Shown here piece by piece: positions 17,901 to 26,384 of a stretch of 64,000 bases of DNA (positions are counted from its first letter, which is position 1; each line of letters starts with the position of its first letter). Source of the stretch: DATBGZ01 sp036557785. Lineage in GTDB: Bacteria; Actinomycetota; Actinomycetes; Mycobacteriales; Micromonosporaceae. The position numbers and the translations under genes were made by a program. The notes beneath the pieces were generated by a model that was not told the origin of the DNA, did not search any database, and worked only from the letters and a program-made list of their open reading frames with translations. The DNA lies in assembly GCA_036557785.1 (NCBI GenBank), contig DATBGZ010000089.1:62001-126000 (forward strand). Reading direction: 5' to 3'.

Positions 17901-17959
17901 GCCAGCCGCAACGGGCCGGTCGCTGGGGTCCGGGGAACAGGACCGGTCGGCCTGGACAT
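14930..17959 (-). CDS. glnE: bifunctional glutamine synthetase adenylyltransferase / adenylyl-removing enzyme GlnE
   Basis: GlnE adds AMP to, and removes it from, a Tyr of GlnA and so switches glutamine synthetase with nitrogen supply. The 1009-residue product has two nucleotidyltransferase domains, each with the G-G-x-E-x-x-Y-x-S-D-x-D signature: AMGKCGGRELNYVSDVDVIF near residue 210 and AMGRLGGTEVSYSSDADVLF near residue 730. Each is followed by a GlnD-PII-type helical domain (RPEGSQGPLVRTFAAHEAYY and RPEGRQGPLVMSLAGYERYY). Length and order match the actinobacterial family. It starts 9 nt after the stop of the glutamine amidotransferase gene, so they probably form an operon. Its substrate GlnA is encoded in the same window. 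Confidence 0.96.
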   Translation of the reverse strand: MSRPTGPVPRTPATGPLRLARYGFTDAVAAARLLGPGPVGLGLWDEAEHVPLSPEAGDVIVALGEAADPDLALRQLHRVEERARLSTADAPLAAMLAGQAVRSALAAVLGASVALGDDLAADPLRWTAVRDLAFGPTIAFDAPAVDSPSTLRVAHRTALLRIAAADLTAVIDVETAMRNLSMLADATLAGALRLAQAECGASPRLAVIAMGKCGGRELNYVSDVDVIFVCGSDADLQDAQAVAARLMAICGQAAWQVDANLRPEGSQGPLVRTFAAHEAYYRRWARTWEFQALLKARPAAGDLALGARWLAMVTPLIWQAAERPEAVEDVRAMRRRIVDSVRPEEREREIKLGPGGLRDIEFAVQLLQLVHGRGDENLRSGSTLDALSALTSRGYVGREDGVALGQAYRFLRAVEHRLQLQRLRRTHTVPDGRTSEGATALRWLAQALGFRGDPRRDAVEAFQAEWLTHAHEVRRLHTKLVYRPLVEAVARVPSAGLRLTPQAAGSRLEILGFTDPAGALRHLEALTAGVSRYAAIQHTLLPVLLDELADAPEPDRGLLGYRQVSDVLRGTPWFLRLLRDEGAVTMRLARLLGLSRYVTDLLVRDPEALRLLADDAELVPRPQESLVDTMTAAVDRHGYVGERGWRGGAGVAVLTVRALRRRELFRIACADLLGLVCTDTTAWPEIAAANVVAVGQALSDVTDATLGAALRASVGRSRAYDLPFAVIAMGRLGGTEVSYSSDADVLFVYEPMPDRSESDSAALAQGVAEELRRLLATPAPEPALGVDVDLRPEGRQGPLVMSLAGYERYYAGRSRIWEAQALLRARYLAGDPVLADRFLAVVDAVRYPAGGPAADQVTEIRRIKARVDAERLPRGADPATHAKLGRGGLADVEWAVQLVQLRHGYQVAGLRTTRTLDALAAARDAGLVSPLDATFLARGWVMASQVRNALMLVRGRASDQLPRQGVELAGVARALGRPPSVAPGEFLDEYLRTARRARVAAQRVFLDAP

Positions 17960-17968
17960 GCGAATGTG

Positions 17969-18754
17969 CTACGGCCCGATCAGCGGCAGGCGGCGGCCCG
18001 ACACCGGCGTGTCCAGGAACGGCGCCAGCTCGCCCCGCGCCAGCGCCGCGAACCGGGTCGCGACCGGGTGCCAGACCTCGAACAGGTCGTCGCTGAGGCC
18101 GGCGACCCGGGCGAGCAGCTCGTCGCCGTCCAACCCCGCACCCGCGAGCACGTCGCCGCCGTCGGCGACCCACGCCGCGAACGTCGCGTACTCGACCTCG
18201 AGGTGGAACTGCACCCCCCACGCTGCCGATCCCAGCCGGAACGCCTGCACGGGGCAGCCGGGTGAGGCGGCCAGCAGCACCGCCCCGAGCGGCAACTCGG
18301 TGATCTCGTCGTGGTGCCACTGGATCACGTCGGGCAGCATCGGCACGGGGCCGAAGAGCGGGTCGGCCTCGGCCGCGTCCCGCTTGGCCACGAGGCCGGG
18401 TCCGATCTCGGGCCCGAAGGCAGCCGGCTCGACCGTCCCGTGGTGCGCCGTGGCCAGCACCTGCGCCCCCAGGCACACGCCCAGCGTGGGCACCCGGTCG
18501 CGCACGGCTGCGCGCAACAGGGCCTCGAGCGCGGGGAACCATGGCGATGCGGGCGCGCCGTCGGGGCCCGGGTACGCGGCCTGGGCGCCGCCGAGCACGA
18601 CGAACGCGGCGCGCCCCGACAGATCAGCGGGCAGCGGTTGGCCCGCATGGGCTCGCACCACGTCCAGGGCGAGCCCGCCGTCGCCGAGCCATTCGGCGAG
18701 ATGCCCGAGTGGGCTCGTCGGGTCGTTCTCCACCACCAGGCACGAGGCGCTCAC
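17969..18754 (-). CDS. class I glutamine amidotransferase domain protein
   Basis: The 261-residue product is a free-standing type 1 GATase: the nucleophile Cys is in LGVCLGAQVLA near residue 97, and the His and Glu of the triad are in WGVQFHLEVEY near residue 185. Family members of this size release ammonia from glutamine or, in the GMP synthase-like group, act on other gamma-glutamyl compounds. No partner synthetase lies beside it. Being directly upstream of glnE suggests a place in glutamine handling, which is inference. TAGCCT at 18761-18766 lies 6 nt before the GTG start, so the transcript may be leaderless. Confidence 0.88.
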   Translation of the reverse strand: MSASCLVVENDPTSPLGHLAEWLGDGGLALDVVRAHAGQPLPADLSGRAAFVVLGGAQAAYPGPDGAPASPWFPALEALLRAAVRDRVPTLGVCLGAQVLATAHHGTVEPAAFGPEIGPGLVAKRDAAEADPLFGPVPMLPDVIQWHHDEITELPLGAVLLAASPGCPVQAFRLGSAAWGVQFHLEVEYATFAAWVADGGDVLAGAGLDGDELLARVAGLSDDLFEVWHPVATRFAALARGELAPFLDTPVSGRRLPLIGP

Positions 18755-18763
18755 CCGGCCAGG

Positions 18764-19288
18764 CTACGCCCGAGACGCGGTGTTCCGAGTGGCCTGCCAC
18801 GTCCCCTGCGCGTTGTCACAGTCCGGCGAACGGTACGACCCCATGATCGTGTTGCCATCGACGACGATCCCCGCGTAGTCGATCGTGAAGGAACCCTCGA
18901 CCGCGCCGAAGCGCAGCGTGGTGCCGACCGCGCTGCCGGTGACGTTACCGGCGTTCACGCAGTTCGAACCCTGGATCGTGATCGCCCCGATGAGGTGGCT
19001 GTCCTGCTGCGCCCAGACGAGCGTGAACGTCCCGGTGCCCGCCACCGGTGCCGTGTTGGTCCACGTGCCCTGCCAGGTGCCGCTCAGCGGCCCGAGCGGG
19101 GTGAGGTCCGGCGACGGTGTCGCACTCGGGGAAGCCGTCATGACGGGTGTCGGGGCGCCGGTGCCGCTGGGCGTACCGGTCGCGGACCGCTGCGCCGACG
19201 CACCGAGTACGTCGCAGCCGGCCAGCAGGCCGAGCATCGCCAGCACCGGGAGCATGCCGACCACCCTTGCGTGCCGCCTGCCGACCAT
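18764..19288 (-). CDS. small secreted lipoprotein, unknown function
   Basis: The 174-residue product has a lipoprotein signal peptide ending in LLAGC near residue 25, followed by a Ser/Thr/Pro/Ala-rich linker and a compact C-terminal domain with LSGTWQGTWTNTAPVAGTGTFTL and IMGSYRSPDC. The repeated GTWxG pattern resembles lipocalin-like or META-type small beta-barrels found in exported proteins. Two Cys in the mature domain (SNCVN and SPDCD) could form a disulfide. The ATG start is supported by GGGAGG 5 nt upstream. Function unknown. Confidence 0.8.
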   Translation of the reverse strand: MVGRRHARVVGMLPVLAMLGLLAGCDVLGASAQRSATGTPSGTGAPTPVMTASPSATPSPDLTPLGPLSGTWQGTWTNTAPVAGTGTFTLVWAQQDSHLIGAITIQGSNCVNAGNVTGSAVGTTLRFGAVEGSFTIDYAGIVVDGNTIMGSYRSPDCDNAQGTWQATRNTASRA

Positions 19289-19345
19289 GCTCGCCTCCCA
19301 CCGCGTACCGCGTCCACGCCGGACGCCGTGCCGGATTCACCATTG

Positions 19346-20548
19346 TCACGCACGCCCGCCAGAGCGCCGGCGCAGCCAACCGCGCAGGGCGCGCAGGCGT
19401 TGCCTCCCGCTCGGGGCCACGGTGACGCCGCTGCGCGGCTGTGGTCGCGGTGGCGCCGGCTGCAGTTGGGTGCGCAACCGGTCCAAGTGCGAGACCAGCT
19501 CGCCCCGCAGCGGCCAGACCGACTGGGGCGCGGCCGAGTCCGTGCGCAGCGTCTGCGCCGCCGCCTCGTGCCGCTGCGTGGCCTGCTCCAGATGCCGATC
19601 GACGTCCGCCTTGAGCGCGCCGCGGTCCACCGACTTCGACCGGGCCAGCCGCCCGTACGGTCGCAACACCGCGGCCAGCTCGCCCAGCACATCCGCGACT
19701 CGTCGGGCCGCGTCCGGGTCGCGGACCGGACTGTGCTCATCGGCGAGTCCGACGCTGTCGTTGAGCGACCGTGCGATCCCACGCACCGTGAGCGTCGCGT
19801 TCTGCAGCGCCTCCAGGCGGCCGCGCAGGTACACCCGCGGGTCGACGACCAGCGCCCCGCGCGGGTTGAGCCGCACGCTCTCCTCGGCCTGCGCCAGTGA
19901 GTCCTCCACCTGGTCGAGCTCGGCCGTCAGCCGGCGCGCCCCGGCCACCCAGTCCGGGGCCGCACCGGCGCCACGCCCTTCGACGAGGTCGTCGGCGACA
20001 CGGTCGAGCAGGTCCGCGAGCCGACGTCCGAGGTCGTCAACGGCCTCCTCGGCGGGCTGCACCTTCAGCGGCGGCACGACCAGGTTCGAGAGGAGTCCGA
20101 CGGCGGCACCGATGAGCGTCGCCAGGATCCGACCCCAGCCGGCCGCATCGGTGGGCAGCGACAGGATCAGCATGGCGCTGATCGGCACCTCGAGCACGCT
20201 GTCGCCCAGGTGCAGCGCGTACCCGACGGTCAGCGCCGCGGCGACCGTGAGCGCGAGGCTCCACCAGGTGAACCCGAGCGCGTGGGAGAGTCCGATCGCT
20301 ACCAATACCCCCGCGATCACGCTCACCACCCGCTGCGACGCGCTGCGGAAGGTCTGGAAGAGCGTCACCTGCACCACGAGGAGCGCGGTCAGTGGGGCCA
20401 GGACGTTGTCGCCCGTGACGAGACGAGCGACGACGAAGGCGACGACGGCCGTGACCGTCAACCGGATGATGGTGATCGTGGTTGGCTGGGCACGACGCCG
20501 GACCAGCGACAGTGACTCCTGTGCAGGGCGCCTGAGAACCCGACGCAC
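19346..20548 (-). CDS. aromatic acid exporter / FUSC family inner membrane protein
   Basis: The 400-residue product has an N-terminal block of about six hydrophobic segments (residues 20-165) including ITIIRLTVTAVVAFVVARL and LAPLTALLVVQVTLFQTF, then a long cytoplasmic helical region rich in Leu, Arg and Glu. This is the half-size FUSC / ArAE type layout, known from fusaric-acid resistance and p-hydroxybenzoic acid efflux pumps. No partner membrane-fusion protein is present, as expected for a monoderm. Substrate unknown. The start is GTG with a weak GGCGG upstream. Confidence 0.8.
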   Translation of the reverse strand: MRRVLRRPAQESLSLVRRRAQPTTITIIRLTVTAVVAFVVARLVTGDNVLAPLTALLVVQVTLFQTFRSASQRVVSVIAGVLVAIGLSHALGFTWWSLALTVAAALTVGYALHLGDSVLEVPISAMLILSLPTDAAGWGRILATLIGAAVGLLSNLVVPPLKVQPAEEAVDDLGRRLADLLDRVADDLVEGRGAGAAPDWVAGARRLTAELDQVEDSLAQAEESVRLNPRGALVVDPRVYLRGRLEALQNATLTVRGIARSLNDSVGLADEHSPVRDPDAARRVADVLGELAAVLRPYGRLARSKSVDRGALKADVDRHLEQATQRHEAAAQTLRTDSAAPQSVWPLRGELVSHLDRLRTQLQPAPPRPQPRSGVTVAPSGRQRLRALRGWLRRRSGGRA

Positions 20549-20605
20549 GCCGCCAGCATGACGGCCCGGCCGCCGCGCGTCGGGCCGTTTCCCGGAATCC
20601 TCGGA

Positions 20606-21958
20606 CTACGGGACGTCGAGGTAGCGACGGCGCTCGTAGGGAGTGACCCAGCGCCGGTAGGCCTCCCACTCGCTGCGCTTGTTGCGCAGGAAGAAGTCGA
20701 AGACGTGCTCGCCGAGCACCTCCGCGACGAGTTCCGAGTGCTCCATCACGTCGATCGCCTGGGCGAGGTTCTCGGGGAGCGTCTGATACCCCATCGCGCG
20801 GCGCTCAGCGGCCGACAGCGACCACACGTCGTCCTCGGCGCCGGGCGGCAGCTCGTACCCCTCCTCGATTCCCTTCAGACCCGCGCCGAGCAGGACCGCG
20901 AAGGCCAGGTACGGATTGCATGCCGAGTCGAGCGAACGGACCTCGACCCGCGCGGAGTTCGGCTTGCCGTAGGCGGGGACCCGGACGAGCGCGGATCGGT
21001 TGAGGTGGCCCCAGCAGACGTAGGCGGGAGCCTCCGCGATCTGGTCCGGCAAGGGCTCGGGGAAAAGACGCTTGTACGAGTTGACCCACTGGTTGGTGAC
21101 GGCCGCGTACTCCCGCGCATGGGTCAGCAGCCCCGCGATGAAGGCTCGGGCCACTTTGGACAGTCGCATGGGGTCGCCCGCGTCATGGAACGCGTTGCGC
21201 TCGCCCTCGAAGAGGGACAGATGGGTGTGCATGCCGCTGCCGGGCTGGTCGGTGAAGGGCTTGGGCATGAACGTCGCGACGACGTTGTGCGACAGCGCCA
21301 CCTCCTTTACCACATGCCGGAACGTCATGATGTTGTCGGCGGTGGTCAGCGCGTCGGCGTAGCGCAGGTCGATCTCCTGCTGGCCGGGGGCGACCTCGTG
21401 ATGGCTGAACTCCACCGAAATACCGATCCGCTCCAGCGCCAGAATCGCCTGCCGGCGAAAGTCGCGAGCGACCGAGTGGGTGGTGTGGTCGAAGTAGCCG
21501 CCGGAGTCGACCGGCGTGGGCACGGCACCGTCCACGGGTACGTCCTGCAGCAGGAAGAACTCGATTTCCGGGTGGGTGTAGAAGGTGAATCCCTTCTCCG
21601 CAGCCTTCGACAGGGCCCGGCGCAGGACATGGCGCGGGTCGGCCCACGACGCGGAACCGTCGGGCAGCAGGATGTCGCAGAACATCCGCGCCGCCTCACC
21701 GCTCGTGCCGCCCTCGAACGGGAACACCTGGAACGTGCTTGGGTCCGGCATCGCCACCATGTCTGACTCATGGATGCGCGCGAATCCCTCGATCGCGGAG
21801 CCGTCGAAGCCGATCCCCTCTTCGAAGGCGGCCTCGAGTTCGGCCGGGGCGACCGAGACACTCTTGAGGGTGCCCAGCACATCGGTGAACCACAGCCGGA
21901 CGAAGCGGATGTCCCGTTCCTCCAGGGTCCGGAGGACGAACTCCTGTTGACGGTCCAT
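20606..21958 (-). CDS. glnA2: glutamine synthetase-family enzyme GlnA2
   Basis: The 450-residue product carries the GS signatures FDGSAIEGFARIHESDM near residue 52, HPEIEFFLL near residue 127, FMPKPFTDQPGSGMHTH near residue 235 and NRSALVRVP near residue 320. ATG 21958 is chosen over an upstream start because GGGAG lies 5 nt before it and it gives the family length. The adenylylation region reads GYELPPGAEDDVW and not the NLYDLPPEE-type motif of GlnA, as in mycobacterial and Streptomyces GlnA2. In Streptomyces such paralogues have been linked to polyamine use, so classical glutamine synthesis is not certain. It diverges from the membrane protein gene at 22119. Confidence 0.92.
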   Translation of the reverse strand: MDRQQEFVLRTLEERDIRFVRLWFTDVLGTLKSVSVAPAELEAAFEEGIGFDGSAIEGFARIHESDMVAMPDPSTFQVFPFEGGTSGEAARMFCDILLPDGSASWADPRHVLRRALSKAAEKGFTFYTHPEIEFFLLQDVPVDGAVPTPVDSGGYFDHTTHSVARDFRRQAILALERIGISVEFSHHEVAPGQQEIDLRYADALTTADNIMTFRHVVKEVALSHNVVATFMPKPFTDQPGSGMHTHLSLFEGERNAFHDAGDPMRLSKVARAFIAGLLTHAREYAAVTNQWVNSYKRLFPEPLPDQIAEAPAYVCWGHLNRSALVRVPAYGKPNSARVEVRSLDSACNPYLAFAVLLGAGLKGIEEGYELPPGAEDDVWSLSAAERRAMGYQTLPENLAQAIDVMEHSELVAEVLGEHVFDFFLRNKRSEWEAYRRWVTPYERRRYLDVP

Positions 21959-22118
21959 ACTGTCTCCCGTACCGCGTGCCGTTATGCGCGCAAATCGCCG
22001 CGCGCCGCCGCAAATGTCCGGACCATGACGCATGTTGGCCAGTCCGACACTTCCCCCGAGAGGTCGCGACTGCCTATCATCGTGGCACATCGACCTTGCC
22101 GCCAGGGGAGGACGGGCG

Positions 22119-22889
22119 ATGGACACGAGCGCGGCCGACGCGAACCATACCGCCCGTACGGTCGGCACAGTCCGTACGGTCGAGCCATCCCGTACCGCCG
22201 GCGCCGCCGACGGCGCCGATGAGTCACGCGCCACCGACGAATGGCCGGTCGTCCCGCCCGCACCCACCCCGACGCCACCGCCGCCGGCTCAGGTCGGTCC
22301 GGTGCCGCCGATCATCAAGCCGGGTGCGTCGGCGACGCCCGCCGACGCCGGATTCGTGGAGTCGTTCGAGCCGGTCAGCGGCCAGGTGCCGCTCGCGACA
22401 TCGCCGCTGGCGGTGCGCCTGGCGCGCAGCCCCCTGATCGCGCGACCGGGCGCGACCGTCGCACTGCGGGCACGACCGGCGCGCCGGCCGATCGTGGTGC
22501 CGAGCCGCGCCGACAACCAGGTCTGGCAGACGCGCTTCGCCGTGGGAGCGGCGACGGCGGTCCTGGTCCCGTTCGCGGCCGTCGCCGTCCCGTTCCTCAT
22601 CGCCCTCTACCGGGTCGCCGGCTCTCCGGCCGTCGCGCTCTCCACGCTCGTTCCGCTCGGCATGGTGCTGCTCGGTCTGTTCGTCACGGCGATCACGACC
22701 TGGGTCGTCGTCGTCGAGATGCGAGCCCGGGTACGGATGGTGGACGCCCTGGGTCGAACCGGTGAGTACGAGGCGCCCGGCTCGCCCGGGTTCTCCGGCA
22801 TGCTGCGCCCGTTCGCCCAGGTCCCGGCCCAGCTCGGCCTCCTGGCCGTCGCCCTCGCCCTGTTCGTCGGCGCCTTCGTCAGCCTGTAG
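22119..22889 (+). CDS. membrane protein with Pro-rich N-terminus, unknown
   Basis: ATG 22119 is set by AGGGGAGG at 22104-22111. The 256-residue product has a hydrophilic first 120 residues rich in Thr, Ala and Pro (TPTPPPPAQVGPVPP), then three hydrophobic helices: about residues 145-165, 176-205 and 235-255. A short cytoplasmic segment MRARVRMVDALGRTGEYEAP lies before the last. I do not recognise the family. The next gene begins 9 bp after the stop, and its -10-like hexamer overlaps this stop codon. Confidence 0.7.
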   Translation: MDTSAADANHTARTVGTVRTVEPSRTAGAADGADESRATDEWPVVPPAPTPTPPPPAQVGPVPPIIKPGASATPADAGFVESFEPVSGQVPLATSPLAVRLARSPLIARPGATVALRARPARRPIVVPSRADNQVWQTRFAVGAATAVLVPFAAVAVPFLIALYRVAGSPAVALSTLVPLGMVLLGLFVTAITTWVVVVEMRARVRMVDALGRTGEYEAPGSPGFSGMLRPFAQVPAQLGLLAVALALFVGAFVSL

Positions 22890-22898
22890 CTTCCTCCG

Positions 22899-23927
22899 GT
22901 GAGCCGCGCACTGACGCCGCAGCGCGTACCTGCGATCGCGGCGCGGATCGCCGACGACGTCCTGTTCCCCGCAGCGCTCGACGTCGATCGTGCCGACCGG
23001 CTGCCCGTGGCGCACCTCGACCTGCTCGCTGCAGAGGGCCTCTACGGCGTGGCCGCCCCACCCGAAGCCGGTGGGCTCGGAGTGCAGCGGATGGACGTCG
23101 CCGCCGACCTGGTGCAGACCCTCGCCAGCGGCTGCCTCGCCACGACCTTCGTGTTGATCCAGCATCATGGATGCGTCATCGCCGCCACGTTCAGCCAACA
23201 GCCGGGGGTGCGCGAGCGGTGGCTGCAGCCGCTGGCCCACGGCACGGTGCGTGGCGGGATCGCGTTGGCCGGGGTGCGCGGCGGGCCCAACCAGGTGCGG
23301 GTCCGCCGTACCGAGCGCGGCTTCGTTCTCGATGGCGACATCCCGTGGGTCACCGGCTGGGACATGATCGACGTCGTCCACGTCGGTGCCGTGGACGAAG
23401 ACGCGAACGTGCACTTCCTCCTCGTGGACGCGGCCGAGTCACCCACACTGCGCGTCACCCCGCTCGACCTGGCGGCGGTGCGGGCGAGCCGCACGGTCAC
23501 CATGCACCTGGCCGGCCACGAGGTGCCCGCCGACCGGCTGACCGGGACCCGGCCGTACGGCGAGTGGGAGCGGGCCGAGGCCGGTGGCTCGGCCCTGAAC
23601 GGCTTTCTCGCGCTCGGCGTCGTCGAGCGATGCGCCCGGTTGCTCGGCGGGCCGGATTGGCTGCAGCGGGAGCTGACCGCGTGCCGGTGCGACCTGCTCG
23701 CCGCCGTGAGCGCTGAGGAACCGACGGCGACCGCGCCGGCCCGGGCCGCGGCCTCGGAGCTGGCGTTGCGTGCCGCGGCGGCACTGTCGGTGCACACCGG
23801 CAGCCGTTCGGTTCTGCGCTCCGAGCACGCCGAGCGACTGCTCCGCGAGGCCGCCTTTCTCCTCGTCTTCGGCAGCCGTCCGGCGATCCGGGAGGCCCTG
23901 CTGGAGCGGCTCGTTCGGCAGCGATGA
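22899..23927 (+). CDS. acyl-CoA dehydrogenase family protein, divergent
   Basis: The 342-residue product follows the ACAD layout: an N-terminal helical domain (LDLLAAEGLYGVAAPPEAGGLGV), a middle beta-domain (RGGIALAGVRGGPNQVRVRR, FVLDGDIPWVTGWDMIDVVHVGA) and a shorter C-terminal helical domain. In true ACADs the middle domain binds FAD with a WITN-type motif; here WVTGW takes that place. The protein is 30-50 residues shorter than typical ACADs and I cannot identify the catalytic Glu, so activity is uncertain. TAGCTT at 22887-22892 lies 6 nt before the GTG start. Confidence 0.75.
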   Translation: MSRALTPQRVPAIAARIADDVLFPAALDVDRADRLPVAHLDLLAAEGLYGVAAPPEAGGLGVQRMDVAADLVQTLASGCLATTFVLIQHHGCVIAATFSQQPGVRERWLQPLAHGTVRGGIALAGVRGGPNQVRVRRTERGFVLDGDIPWVTGWDMIDVVHVGAVDEDANVHFLLVDAAESPTLRVTPLDLAAVRASRTVTMHLAGHEVPADRLTGTRPYGEWERAEAGGSALNGFLALGVVERCARLLGGPDWLQRELTACRCDLLAAVSAEEPTATAPARAAASELALRAAAALSVHTGSRSVLRSEHAERLLREAAFLLVFGSRPAIREALLERLVRQR

Positions 23928-23969
23928 CCCCGGGGGACGGATCTGTCGCCGGGCGGTAGAGTGCGCGGC

Positions 23970-24548
23970 GTGCTGACAGGCCGGTCGCGCCGTGGGCTCA
24001 CCACCATCGCGCCAGCGCTCGCCATGCTGCTCGGTCTCGGCGCCGCGGCAGCGTGCCACGGGGAGTCGCCGGGGGCGATCCACACCACCGACGGCGCCAC
24101 AGCGACACCCACCCAGCCGGCGGCACACCTCGACCCCAAGCTCGGGCCGGCCCACGGGACCCTGAAGCTGAGCACCGGCTTCTCGGGCGAGCCCAAGCAC
24201 TACAAGGCCGACGCGGGCGGCCCCGTCGACACCTCCTACCTGCCCGGCTGCAGCGGGTACGCCTCGTCCGAACCGGACCTGCGGCTGATCTGGAGCGGCA
24301 CCGGCGGACGGCTGCGACTCTTCTTCGTCCCCGGCAAGGATGGCGCCGACCCCGGCCTGGCCATCGAGGGGCCGGGCGAGCAGTGGCAATGCGACAACGA
24401 CACGTACGGCAAGGACCCGGCGGTCGACTACCCGTCCGCGCCCTCGGGCGAGTACGACATCTGGGTCACCAACGACAAGCCCGGCCCAGCCGTCGACGGG
24501 AGCCTCTACCTCACCGAGCTGGTCTACATGACGCCGGACGGTCTGTAG
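23970..24548 (+). CDS. secreted or lipid-anchored protein, unknown
   Basis: GTG 23970 is preferred over GTG 23961 because TAGAGT (23957-23962) lies 7 nt before it. The 192-residue product has a signal peptide with RSRRG and a long Leu/Ala stretch ending AAAC; the Cys could be lipidated, though the -3 position is Ala and not the usual Leu. The mature part is a single beta-rich domain (YLPGCSGYASSEPDLRLIWS, RLRLFFVPG, GEYDIWVTN), similar in pattern to bacterial pre-peptidase C-terminal domains. One Cys pair is possible. Function unknown. It lies 54 bp upstream of nadE on the same strand. Confidence 0.75.
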   Translation: MLTGRSRRGLTTIAPALAMLLGLGAAAACHGESPGAIHTTDGATATPTQPAAHLDPKLGPAHGTLKLSTGFSGEPKHYKADAGGPVDTSYLPGCSGYASSEPDLRLIWSGTGGRLRLFFVPGKDGADPGLAIEGPGEQWQCDNDTYGKDPAVDYPSAPSGEYDIWVTNDKPGPAVDGSLYLTELVYMTPDGL

Positions 24549-24602
24549 CGTCACGCCGGGCGCAGCCGGCTCACCCGCCGTTTCGCGAGCGAGAATGGGC
24601 TC

Positions 24603-26384
24603 ATGCCCACGCTGCGCCTCGCCCTCGCCCAGGTCGACCCGACCGTCGGCGACCTGCCCGGCAACACCGCCCTCGTGCGCGGCTTCACCCGCAAGGCCGC
24701 CGAGTCCGGCGCACACCTGGTGGTCTTCCCCGAGATGATGGTCACGGGCTACCCCGTCGAGGACCTGGTCTTCCGGGAGACGTTGGTGGCCGCGTCCCGG
24801 TCCGCGGTCGAGATGCTCGCCCATGACCTCGCCGAGGACGGGCTCGGCAACCTCGCGGTCGTGGTCGGGTACCTCGATGCCGACGGTCCGGCCCGGGTCA
24901 GCTCGGAGGCCGCGCCCGACCGGGGACCGCGCAACGCGGCCGCGGTGATCGCCGGTGGCCGGGTGCACGCCCGGTACTTCAAGCACCACCTGCCCAACTA
25001 CGGGGTCTTCGACGAGGACCGGTACTTCGTACCCGGTGACACGCTCACGGTCGTGCGCCTCGGCACTGGCCCAGAGGAGGGCACTGGGACCGAGGAGTGT
25101 GCCGATGTCGCGGTGACCATCTGCGAGGACCTCTGGCAGGCGGGGGGGCCGTTCATCGCGGCGGGCGCGGCCGGGGTGGGGCTGGTCGTGAACATCAACG
25201 GCTCGCCCTACCACCAGAACAAGGACGCGATCAGGCTGCCGCTCATCCGGCGCAGGGCCGCGCAGGCGAAGGCGACGGTCGCGTACGTGAACATGGTCGG
25301 CGGTCAGGACGAGCTCGTCTTCGACGGGGACTCGATGGTCGTCGCCGCCGACGGCACGCTGCTCGCACGGACGGCGCAGTTCAGCGAGGAACTTCTGCTC
25401 ATCGATCTCGATCTACCGTCGGCGGACGATCACCCGACCCCGGATCACGCCGCCGGCATGCGCATTGACCGGGTTCGGGTGCCGGTGTCGCTGGCCCCGC
25501 CGAGCGGCACACGTATCGAAGGGGTCGTGGCCGAGCCCGCGAGCGATGAGGCCGAGGTGTGGCAGGCCCTCGTCACGGGCCTGCGGGACTACGTGCGCAA
25601 GAACGGCTTCCGGTCAGTGCTTCTGGGCCTGTCGGGCGGCATCGACTCCAGCCTCGTCGCGGCGATCGCCGTCGATGCCCTCGGCCCCGACCAGGTCTAC
25701 GGCGTGGCCATGCCGTCGGAGCATTCGTCCGAGCACTCTCGCGAGGACGCCGCCGAGCTCGCTGAGCGTACCGGGATGCACTTTCGCATGCAGCCGATCC
25801 AACCGATGGTGGACGGGTTCCTGGCCAATCTCGCCCTCTCCGGCCTCGCCGTGGAGAACCTGCAGGCCCGCGTCCGTGGCGTGATCCTCATGGCGCTGTC
25901 CAATCAGGACAATCACCTGGTGCTCACCACCGGCAACAAGAGCGAGCTCTCGGTCGGCTACTCCACGCTCTACGGCGACTCCGTGGGCGGGTTCAACCCC
26001 ATCAAGGACGTGCCCAAGACGATGGTGTGGCGCCTGGCAACCTGGCGCAATGCCGAAGCGGCGCGCCGGGGCGAGACCCCACCGATCCCGGAACGCTCCA
26101 TCTCCAAACCACCGAGCGCCGAGCTGCGGCCGGGCCAGCTCGACACGGACTCGCTGCCGCCGTACGAGGCGCTGGATGCCCTGCTCGCGGACTACATCGA
26201 CGCCGACATGGGCCGTGAGGAGCTGCTCGCGGTTGGCCACGACCCCGACCTCGTCGCCCACGTCGCCCGGATGGTGGACCTCGCGGAGTACAAGCGACGG
26301 CAGTCGGCGCCCGGCACGAAAATCTCGATCAAGGCGTTCGGGCGCGATCGCCGGTTGCCGATCACGAACCGGTTCCAGGGGTGA
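24603..26384 (+). CDS. nadE: glutamine-dependent NAD+ synthetase NadE
   Basis: NadE converts deamido-NAD to NAD+ with ATP and ammonia from glutamine. The 593-residue product has an N-terminal nitrilase-type glutaminase with Glu in FPEMMVTGYP near residue 45, Lys in FKHHLPNYG near residue 128 and Cys in VTICEDLW near residue 177. The C-terminal synthetase has the PP-loop LSGGIDSSLVA near residue 345 and TGNKSELSVGYSTLYGD near residue 445. Its last four bases overlap the start of the oligopeptidase gene, so they are translationally coupled. Confidence 0.96.
   Translation: MPTLRLALAQVDPTVGDLPGNTALVRGFTRKAAESGAHLVVFPEMMVTGYPVEDLVFRETLVAASRSAVEMLAHDLAEDGLGNLAVVVGYLDADGPARVSSEAAPDRGPRNAAAVIAGGRVHARYFKHHLPNYGVFDEDRYFVPGDTLTVVRLGTGPEEGTGTEECADVAVTICEDLWQAGGPFIAAGAAGVGLVVNINGSPYHQNKDAIRLPLIRRRAAQAKATVAYVNMVGGQDELVFDGDSMVVAADGTLLARTAQFSEELLLIDLDLPSADDHPTPDHAAGMRIDRVRVPVSLAPPSGTRIEGVVAEPASDEAEVWQALVTGLRDYVRKNGFRSVLLGLSGGIDSSLVAAIAVDALGPDQVYGVAMPSEHSSEHSREDAAELAERTGMHFRMQPIQPMVDGFLANLALSGLAVENLQARVRGVILMALSNQDNHLVLTTGNKSELSVGYSTLYGDSVGGFNPIKDVPKTMVWRLATWRNAEAARRGETPPIPERSISKPPSAELRPGQLDTDSLPPYEALDALLADYIDADMGREELLAVGHDPDLVAHVARMVDLAEYKRRQSAPGTKISIKAFGRDRRLPITNRFQG

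Noticed and set aside
16049..18265. Plus-strand open frame of about 740 codons opposite glnE
   Set aside because: It mirrors glnE codons and has an artefactual composition; GlnE's paired catalytic motifs fix the true strand.
21959..22118. A GlnR-type box before glnA2
   Set aside because: No GTnAC-N6-GAAAC pattern with correct spacing was found there, unlike upstream of glnA.
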